From contig VGNW01000009.1 of NCBI GenBank assembly GCA_016865955.1, forward strand, positions 1-23,526: a DNA stretch of 23,526 nucleotides. The letters run 5' to 3'. The notes under the pieces were generated by a model. It was not told where the DNA came from. It saw only the letters and a program-made list of their open reading frames with translations, and made no database searches. Position 1 is the stretch's first letter, and every line of letters starts with the position of its first letter. Shown piece after piece: positions 15,902 to 21,008 of this stretch. Origin of the DNA: Chloroflexota bacterium. Its GTDB lineage: Bacteria; Chloroflexota; Dehalococcoidia; SZUA-161. The translations under genes and the position numbers were made by a program.

Positions 15902-16252
15902 CTATACCTCTATTTGAATCCTGTCGCCTTCTACTTTCACCTGGTATGTTTTCAGGCTCCGCGGCTTTTTGCTAACCTTAGCTAAAGCAGATACCGGGCC
16001 CGGGAAGTTCGTCCAGCGTATGGCGCGGCCATCGCTGAGGTCGAATTGAGAGCCATGTCTGGGGCAGGTCACCACAGTGCCCTCCAGCTTCCCCTCCGAC
16101 AGCTTTGCCCCCATGTGGGGGCAAATATTTTCGGCAGCGTATAATTTGCCTCCGACTCTGGCTAAGAGTATATGTTGCCCCTCGAGGCTCACCTCTTTCA
16201 TCTTGCCGTCTGGAAGGTCTGCACTCTTGGCTGCTGCCACGAATTTACCCAT
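15902..16252 (-). CDS. Rieske [2Fe-2S] ferredoxin-like protein
   Basis: 116 residues. The Rieske cluster motifs CPHMG and CPRHGSQFD provide two Cys and two His ligands. The LEGTVVTCPRHGSQFDLSDGRA pattern matches soluble ferredoxins of the nitrite-reductase-small-subunit/dioxygenase type. It probably acts as a cytoplasmic electron carrier. The ATG at 16252 is preferred over a GTG three codons upstream because AAGGG lies 8 nt before the ATG. The ferritin-like gene ends only 33 bp upstream, so they are likely co-transcribed, which suggests it might pass electrons to the di-iron proteins nearby (inference). Confidence 0.9.
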   Translation of the reverse strand: MGKFVAAAKSADLPDGKMKEVSLEGQHILLARVGGKLYAAENICPHMGAKLSEGKLEGTVVTCPRHGSQFDLSDGRAIRWTNFPGPVSALAKVSKKPRSLKTYQVKVEGDRIQIEV

Positions 16253-16285
16253 TACCTGCACCCTTCTTTCATCGTGTAAAAGCGA

Positions 16286-17233
16286 TTATTTCTTCTTTTT
16301 CGCTTTAGTTTCTTTCTTCGACTTAGCCTTAGTTTCTTTCTTCGACTTAGCCTTAGTTTCTTTCTTCGGCTTAGCCTTGCTTTCTTGCTTCGACTTGGCC
16401 TTTGTCTCTTCCTTCAGCAGGTCGCCGAACAGTGCGGCGTGATAGTCTTCGTGCCCCTTAATGCGGAGGAGTAGTTCCTTGAGGCCGGTGTCCTTGAGTT
16501 CTCTAGCGGCACGGCCATATTCGGTGGCGACTTCTTTCTCGATTTCGATATCCGCCTTGAGATTATTTGCCATGTTGCTCGATTTGAACACCTGACTGTG
16601 CTCAAGTCGGGGTGAGCCTTTGCCGCTGACCATCTCCTCGGCAAGCCATCCCATATGCTGCATTTCGTTTATCGCCTGGTCCTGCATTTCGTTCTTTGTG
16701 TCCTCATTACCCGCCATATAGGAGTGCAGCAGGTACTGAATGATCACGGTGTATTCATGCTCGATGCCCCAGTTGAGAGTGTCAGCGACTTTATCCTTCT
16801 TGTCTCCCCTGAGGTCCTTCATATCCTCTCTTTTGACCTTATCTACGAGGTGGGCGAACTTGCCACGGTGCGCCACCTCATCGGAGAGGATACGCCGCAG
16901 CAGCCGCTTGATTTTGGGATTGCTGATTGCCTCGATATGCTGCTTGTACATAGCGATGGCATCTTCTTCTGCAAGAACATTATCTTTCATCCAGCCGGGA
17001 ATCAGCTTGCCCGGTTTGCGCATCTTCCCTCGCCTGAAACTGGGTGTACCGCCCAGCTCCACTATGATCTCGGCAAGCCAGTCGAGGTGTCTCATCTCCT
17101 CTCGGGCGATGGCTTCGATTTCGCAGGCTACCTCGCCCTCGCCCATAGCATAGGCGTGGTTCAAATACTGGATGATAGCTCCGTGCTCCCCTTCAAGGTC
17201 CTTGTTGAGCAAGCCGATGATATCTTTGGGCAT
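16286..17233 (-). CDS. Tandem ferritin-like (di-iron) protein with Lys-rich repeat tail
   Basis: 315 residues. Two complete ferritin-like four-helix bundles are visible. The first has GEHGAIIQY, REEMRHLDW, AEEDAIAMYKQH and SDEVAHRGKF. The second has IEHEYTVIIQY, NEMQHMGWL, EIEKEVATEYG and GHEDYHAALF. Each keeps the Glu and ExxH ligand pattern of bacterioferritin- or rubrerythrin-type di-iron sites. The last ~40 residues are repeats of KAKSKKET ending in Lys residues, strongly basic and disordered. Likely role: iron oxidation/storage or peroxide defence in the cytoplasm; the basic tail could bind DNA, as lysine-rich tails do in Dps proteins (inference). It has its own promoter (17259-17287), an AAAGGAGGG ribosome binding site and a short leader. 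The Rieske gene follows. Confidence 0.85.
   Translation of the reverse strand: MPKDIIGLLNKDLEGEHGAIIQYLNHAYAMGEGEVACEIEAIAREEMRHLDWLAEIIVELGGTPSFRRGKMRKPGKLIPGWMKDNVLAEEDAIAMYKQHIEAISNPKIKRLLRRILSDEVAHRGKFAHLVDKVKREDMKDLRGDKKDKVADTLNWGIEHEYTVIIQYLLHSYMAGNEDTKNEMQDQAINEMQHMGWLAEEMVSGKGSPRLEHSQVFKSSNMANNLKADIEIEKEVATEYGRAARELKDTGLKELLLRIKGHEDYHAALFGDLLKEETKAKSKQESKAKPKKETKAKSKKETKAKSKKETKAKKKK
16307..16402 (-). repeat. 24-bp coding tandem repeat (Lys-rich tail)
   Basis: Units start at 16307, 16331, 16355 and 16379. The first two are identical (agtttctttcttcgactt on the plus strand), the third differs by one base, and the fourth is more diverged. Each encodes KAKSKKET-like residues. In-frame copy-number change would alter tail length without breaking the protein. 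Confidence 0.85.
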
Positions 17234-17258
17234 AGCCTCCCTCCTTTCAGGTGGCTAC

Positions 17259-17287
17259 ACTATAAGAACGATTTCCTGTTTCGTCAA
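17259..17287 (-). promoter_or_regulatory. Sigma70-type promoter of the ferritin-like gene
   Basis: On the minus strand TTGACG (17282-17287), a 17-bp spacer, and TATAGT (17259-17264), each one mismatch from consensus. The ATG at 17233 follows by about 25 bp. It lies between palindrome R7 and the gene, so the ferritin-like/Rieske pair is transcribed separately from rubrerythrin. Confidence 0.65.
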
Positions 17288-17296
17288 GAGACAATC

Positions 17297-17324
17297 GCAG
17301 GGGCGTTCACTTGAACGCCCCTGC
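17297..17324. repeat. Interspersed palindrome R7 (GCAGGGGCGTTCA type), 3' of rubrerythrin
   Basis: Perfect 13-bp arms (gcaggggcgttca / tgaacgcccctgc) with a 2-nt centre, 9 bp after the rubrerythrin stop. The GCAG foot resembles R6 and R13. There is no T-run. Confidence 0.85.
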
Positions 17325-17333
17325 AGCGTTGAC

Positions 17334-17837
17334 TTAGTCCACTTTGACGAACTGGGTCTTGGGTGCGCCGCAGACGGGGCACCTGTCAGGTGCGTTGCCC
17401 TCAATGGTGGCACCGCATATCTGACAGACGAAATAGTCGGTGGCTTTAGGCTTGCCGCCGCCCTTGATGGCATCGAGCGCTGTCTTGTACAGCCCCTCGT
17501 GCATTATCTCCACCTTGCGGGCATAGTCGAAGGTTCTCGTCGCTTTCGGATTCTGTTCCTTGTTTGCCTGCTCGATGAACTGGGGGTACATCTTTACATG
17601 CTCCATGTTCTCGCCGGATACGGCTGCCTGTAGGTTGTCCTGAGTGGACTTGATGCCCTCAAGAACATCGAGATGGCTGCGCGCATGTATAGTCTCCGCT
17701 TTTGAGGCAGCGCGGAATAGCCTGGCTACCTGGGGCTGACCCTCCTGATCCGCCTTGCGCGCAAACGCCAGATACGTGGTGCTTGCCTTGCTCTCCCCTT
17801 CGAAAGCCTCTTTTAGATTGTCCGTAGTCTTTGCCAT
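17334..17837 (-). CDS. rbr: Rubrerythrin
   Basis: 167 residues. The N-terminal ferritin-like di-iron domain has EAFEGESKAST, KAETIHARSH, SGENMEH and KVEIMHEGLY, giving the Glu and His ligands. The C-terminal rubredoxin-like domain has Cys138, Cys141, Cys153 and Cys156 (FVCQICG and DRCPVCGAP) for one iron. It reduces hydrogen peroxide to water in anaerobes, with electrons from rubredoxin or similar carriers. A strong ribosome binding site (GGAGGT, 6 nt) precedes the ATG. It sits between the CoA-binding gene and the ferritin-like gene, forming a small oxygen-defence group with the ferritin-like and Rieske proteins. Confidence 0.95.
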   Translation of the reverse strand: MAKTTDNLKEAFEGESKASTTYLAFARKADQEGQPQVARLFRAASKAETIHARSHLDVLEGIKSTQDNLQAAVSGENMEHVKMYPQFIEQANKEQNPKATRTFDYARKVEIMHEGLYKTALDAIKGGGKPKATDYFVCQICGATIEGNAPDRCPVCGAPKTQFVKVD

Positions 17838-17880
17838 CGCTTTACCTCCATTAATAAATAGTTTTCGATATTCAGCAGTT

Positions 17881-17910
17881 GTAGCGTTGCCACAGGAGTC
17901 ACGACGCTAC
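17881..17910. repeat. Interspersed imperfect inverted repeat R8 (GTAGCGT type)
   Basis: gtagcgt (17881-17887) pairs with acgctac (17904-17910); the inner bases pair partly. GTAG lies at the foot on both strands, but the shell is GTAGCG rather than GTAGGGGC, so it is a separate or distant family. It is 3' of the CoA-binding gene and 5' of rubrerythrin. Confidence 0.6.
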
Positions 17911-17911
17911 A

Positions 17912-18337
17912 TTAAATCTCGCTTTCGCGCCCCAGCTTTTTCAGTAGCTCCTTTCTCATGCAGCGGTCCATGACCACTATGAGACCCGCTTTTTTTGCCT
18001 TATCGGCAGCCTCCTCGTTTATCAGTCCCTCCTGCATCCATACCGCTTTGGCTCCTATGGCGATCGCCTCGTCCACCACGGGCGGGATATCCTCGGCACG
18101 GCGGAATATATCGACTACCTCAACAGGCACAGGTATCAATGATAGATTGGGATAAACCTTTTCCCCGAGAATCTCCCCACCCTTGGGCGTTACGGGTATT
18201 ATACGGTAACTCTCTTTCTTGAGAAAATCAGCTACTCTGTAGCTGGGACGCTGGGGGTCGGACGAGGCTCCTACTATGGCTACGGTGCGGTATTGGGTGA
18301 GTACTCTATCAATATCGGCGCTGATATTATTGGCCAT
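17912..18337 (-). CDS. CoA-binding domain protein (YccU-like)
   Basis: 141 residues, a single Rossmann-type CoA-binding domain. VAIVGASSDPQRPSYRVADFLKK is the nucleotide-binding loop, followed by YRIIPVTPKGGEILGEKVYPNL and KAVWMQEGLINEEAADKAKKAG, as in succinyl-CoA-synthetase-like N-terminal domains found alone (YccU family). It ends in a Cys-containing MDRCMRKEL. CoA binding is a family expectation; no partner synthetase is visible. A candidate promoter lies upstream at 18361-18389. Confidence 0.9.
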   Translation of the reverse strand: MANNISADIDRVLTQYRTVAIVGASSDPQRPSYRVADFLKKESYRIIPVTPKGGEILGEKVYPNLSLIPVPVEVVDIFRRAEDIPPVVDEAIAIGAKAVWMQEGLINEEAADKAKKAGLIVVMDRCMRKELLKKLGRESEI

Positions 18338-18360
18338 GTCTTTAACCTTTCACAATGCCC

Positions 18361-18389
18361 AAATTAACATCAATTTAAGGTATTGACAA
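18361..18389 (-). promoter_or_regulatory. Candidate promoter of the CoA-binding gene
   Basis: Minus strand TTGTCA (18384-18389), a 17-bp spacer, and TAATTT (18361-18366), about 24 bp before the ATG at 18337. Each hexamer is only a moderate match. Confidence 0.35.
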
Positions 18390-18434
18390 TATAGCTGTAT
18401 GTGACTTTAGTCTCTCGAACAACGGAGCATCTTA

Positions 18435-19523
18435 CTAAACTCCGTATCTGTCTCTCAGTAACGATGACATTTCTAGCAAGTAGGCGAAGGCTCTCTCAAC
18501 AAGCGACTCCTCTATACTTGAAGCAGGATTTCTCTCCGCGACAAAACAGGCCGCCTCGCCAGTGGCGCCGACCTGGCCGATATTCTTAAGGCAACACCTC
18601 GCCGGTGCCAGCAGCGCTTGTTTGGCAATTTGTCCCGGTGCCAGCCCGGTTGTTTGAGATATAGCATCCCAGTAGTCCGAAAGTAAGCCGCTCAACGCTT
18701 GCGGGGTTTCTCTGCTCAGGTTAGTGGAGTCGGTGGGCACGATGCCCCAGCATATTACTCCGCCGTTGCTGAGGAATTTAGCCACAGCGCTGGCATATTC
18801 TCTGGGCATAGCTCCTATCTGGTAAGCGTCGAATGAAAGTATGGAAATTCCCAGTTCCAGCAAGAAAGGCAGATTCACATTGGCGCAAAGATGAAGCGCT
18901 TTGGGACCTGCGATGCCTCTCATGAAATCCTTGTAGTCCTGGCGCGCCTGCACATCGTTGTAACCCGAGAGGCTGCTGAAAACCCAGCCTAACCCGGGCT
19001 CGTCCACCCAGACAAAAGCGTTTTTATTTTTCTGCTTGAGCTCCTGATATTGCCGGTTGACCTTTCTCTGCATGAAGTCGAATAAAAGGCTCTTCGCCTC
19101 ATCGTTATAAATGATGGGCTTGCCATTCTCATCCACAATCTTGAACCCGAAGCTGACAGGGCCTGTCAGTTGCCCTCTTATGGCAGGGTAGCTTTCCAAA
19201 TCATTTGCCAGAAATCGATGATAGACTGCGGAATACTCTCTGCTCAAGGTGAAAGTCCGGACATCTGCCAGTTTCTGAGAATAGCTCTCAAGGTCCTCCT
19301 GAAATTTGGTGGTATTGAAAACGACTCGCTCGTTTTCTATATCGACTGTAATGCCGGGGAAGTTCTGTGAAGATTGAGCGTACATATCCTCGTAAAAACT
19401 TATGTTGGGAAGCTGTGGCCAGAATGGAATATCGAGGCTGAAGGCGAGCTCAAGCGCCTTGCTGATATCAGTATGGGGCATAATACCCATAGCTGTGGTT
19501 TTGCAACCAGCGTAAAATGTCAT
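18435..19523 (-). CDS. Core MetE-like (cobalamin-independent methionine synthase C-terminal) protein
   Basis: 362 residues, half the length of classical MetE, covering only the catalytic barrel (UROD/MetE-like fold). Visible signatures are WVDEPGLGW (the family DEP motif), ALHLCANVNLP (His and Cys zinc ligands) and PARCCLKN near the C-terminus (the third, Cys ligand, compare PDCGLK in MetE). Methyl transfer to homocysteine or another thiol is the likely chemistry. The N-terminal folate-binding half is absent, as in archaeal and Dehalococcoides core-MetE proteins that use a methyl-corrinoid donor (family knowledge). The ATG at 19523 lacks a clear Shine-Dalgarno sequence. It is 91 bp downstream of the Vms1-like gene. 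True methionine synthase activity is not proven by sequence. Confidence 0.75.
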   Translation of the reverse strand: MTFYAGCKTTAMGIMPHTDISKALELAFSLDIPFWPQLPNISFYEDMYAQSSQNFPGITVDIENERVVFNTTKFQEDLESYSQKLADVRTFTLSREYSAVYHRFLANDLESYPAIRGQLTGPVSFGFKIVDENGKPIIYNDEAKSLLFDFMQRKVNRQYQELKQKNKNAFVWVDEPGLGWVFSSLSGYNDVQARQDYKDFMRGIAGPKALHLCANVNLPFLLELGISILSFDAYQIGAMPREYASAVAKFLSNGGVICWGIVPTDSTNLSRETPQALSGLLSDYWDAISQTTGLAPGQIAKQALLAPARCCLKNIGQVGATGEAACFVAERNPASSIEESLVERAFAYLLEMSSLLRDRYGV

Positions 19524-19614
19524 ATGTCTTTTATATTAAGATAAAAATCTTGTCCTCATCATAGGTCTAAATGGGTAAAGAAATCATAAAATGGGTTGAG
19601 AAAAGGTTGCAAAG

Positions 19615-20382
19615 TTATGACATTTTTGGCTCGGTTTCCTGCCACTGGATGACTTCGCTCGACCAGGCCTGGCTTATCGCTGCCTCCAGCGTTGCCTGCC
19701 TGGGCTCGCGCACATTCAATAGTGAACTGAGGGTGCGGTCGTCGAATTGTTCGAGAAAGCGGCACCGTTTGCGAAAGGAGAGCAGAGTATGGCGTTCGCC
19801 TCCGTAGATAACATGGTCGATTTGCCCGAGGTGAGGCTCCAGATGCTCTCTAACATGTCCGCACACACGCTCGAAGAAATACTCTATCTGCTTATCGCGA
19901 TGACGCTCGAAACGCCGAGCCGACGAGCCGCCCTTGCTGTGTCGAGAGTGCACCAGACCTGTGCCCACCTTGCTTGATACACGCTCTTCCCCCCGAAATA
20001 TCCCCACTGCATATTCGCCCAGCCGCACCAGCACTAGAGCGAGCAGCAGGTCCTGTCGCAGCATCGACCGCAGCGGCTCCACATCGTAGCCGCTGGCGAA
20101 CAGCTTCTCTCTGACGGGAAACGGAGGCAGCACCAGATACTTACCCTGTTCGCCCCAGAAAATAACAGCGCCTGTAGTGGAACGGGTTAGAATCTTATCG
20201 ATATCGGGCAGTGTCTCCTCTGCGTCCGGCCCTAAGGCGCTTCTGAGGGTTTTTTCATTATCAAGCGACAGCGATTTTTGCGGCAAGTATAATGATGTAG
20301 CCTGTCCTTTGGCAGCCTCAAGCTCATCGAGCAAGCCGAGCATCCTCTGTCTGGTGAAACGGCGACGGGTTGGTATTAGCAT
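19615..20382 (-). CDS. Vms1/eRF1-like putative peptidyl-tRNA hydrolase (release-factor fold)
   Basis: 255 residues. The stretch GTGLVHSRHSKGGSSARRFERHRDKQ around residues 140-165 matches the signature loop of bacterial and archaeal Vms1/ANKZF1-like release-factor domains (GRHxxGGQSxxRFxRxRE in homologues I recall). The order of strands and helices before it (VIFWGEQGKYLVLPPFPV, ALVLVRLGEYAVGIFRGE) also fits. In this family the loop enters the ribosomal peptidyl-transferase centre and frees stalled nascent chains from tRNA. Here the expected Gln after GG is Ser, so hydrolysis could be altered. The start ATG has AGGAT as ribosome binding site, and that site overlaps the stop codon of the RAYT gene. 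MutS2 lies upstream on the same strand. Identification is from motif memory and is moderately sure. Confidence 0.6.
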   Translation of the reverse strand: MLIPTRRRFTRQRMLGLLDELEAAKGQATSLYLPQKSLSLDNEKTLRSALGPDAEETLPDIDKILTRSTTGAVIFWGEQGKYLVLPPFPVREKLFASGYDVEPLRSMLRQDLLLALVLVRLGEYAVGIFRGEERVSSKVGTGLVHSRHSKGGSSARRFERHRDKQIEYFFERVCGHVREHLEPHLGQIDHVIYGGERHTLLSFRKRCRFLEQFDDRTLSSLLNVREPRQATLEAAISQAWSSEVIQWQETEPKMS

Positions 20383-20391
20383 AAATACATC

Positions 20392-20958
20392 CTATGTCTT
20401 GCGTAGGGGCGACCTGCTGGTCGTCCCGTCATTGCTGGGATTCTCACTGTCCGAATCCCATTTCTGGGCATTATTGACAATGTATTCCCTGATATCATTT
20501 AAATCGTGTTCGTTTCGTATCACATGTTCATAATAATTGCGTTGCCATACAGGTTCACAGAGTGTGCCGCGCAATTCATTGACACGTATGGTTACCGCAG
20601 ATTTGAAACCCGTAACAAAGGTGCTCAATGAACGAGGTTTTCGCTGTAAATGCGCATGATCGTGTTGTAGGGGCGCAAGGCCTTGCGCCCCTACGATAGT
20701 AACAACACCGTGGATGTGATTGGGCATAACGATAAATGCGTCCAGTTCAATCTCGTGGCGTATCTTCCCGGACCGATACCATTCTTCTTCAACTACCTTG
20801 CCATATTCGTTTAACACCATTTCTCCATTGGTCACTTTGCCAAATAAACATTCCTTGTCATAGGTGCATATCGTTATGAAATATGCCCCAGCCTGCGAAT
20901 AGTCGTAATGCTTCAATCGGATGGAACGGCGCTGGTGCTTGTCTAGATTAGGTGTCAT
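20392..20958 (-). CDS. REP-associated tyrosine transposase (RAYT, Y1_Tnp family)
   Basis: 188 residues from the ATG at 20958; a TTG eight codons upstream lies inside palindrome R11 and is not preferred. The family order is intact: YSQAGAYFITICTYDKECLFG, the HUH motif MPNHIHGVV with both His, and WQRNYYEHVIRN with the catalytic Tyr, then REYIVNNAQKW. Such enzymes nick single-stranded REP hairpins and are domesticated relatives of IS200/IS605 transposases. Palindrome R10 is inside the frame between the HUH and Tyr regions (encoding IVGAQGLAPLQ), and R9 encodes the last residues (DGTTSRSPLRKT). It is inserted between mutS2 and the Vms1-like gene, with 9 bp from its stop to the next ATG. No IS ends other than the palindromes are seen. 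Confidence 0.9.
   Translation of the reverse strand: MTPNLDKHQRRSIRLKHYDYSQAGAYFITICTYDKECLFGKVTNGEMVLNEYGKVVEEEWYRSGKIRHEIELDAFIVMPNHIHGVVTIVGAQGLAPLQHDHAHLQRKPRSLSTFVTGFKSAVTIRVNELRGTLCEPVWQRNYYEHVIRNEHDLNDIREYIVNNAQKWDSDSENPSNDGTTSRSPLRKT
20403..20430. repeat. Interspersed palindrome R9 (GTAGGGGCGACC type), encodes RAYT C-terminus
   Basis: Left arm gtaggggcgacc is intact; the right arm ggtcgtcccgtc is degenerate. GTAG foot on the plus strand only. The inverted repeat is read as the last dozen codons of the RAYT. Confidence 0.7.
20667..20694. repeat. Interspersed palindrome R10, inside RAYT coding sequence
   Basis: Perfect 28-bp palindrome with 14-bp arms (gtaggggcgcaagg) and no loop. It is identical over all 28 bases to R11 and is located within the RAYT reading frame without disrupting it. 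Confidence 0.9.
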
Positions 20959-20970
20959 GGTTTTGTCAAT

Positions 20971-20998
20971 GTAGGGGCGCAAGGCCTTGCGCCCCTAC
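20971..20998. repeat. Interspersed palindrome R11, between mutS2 and RAYT
   Basis: Perfect 28-bp palindrome, identical to R10, 12 bp upstream of the RAYT ATG and 10 bp after the mutS2 stop. GTAG foot on both strands. Confidence 0.9.
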
Positions 20999-21008
20999 GT
21001 GAAAAATA

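Noticed and set aside
20959..20982. TTG start for the RAYT inside palindrome R11
   Set aside because: The ATG at 20958 gives the usual family N-terminus; the extension would simply translate the repeat.
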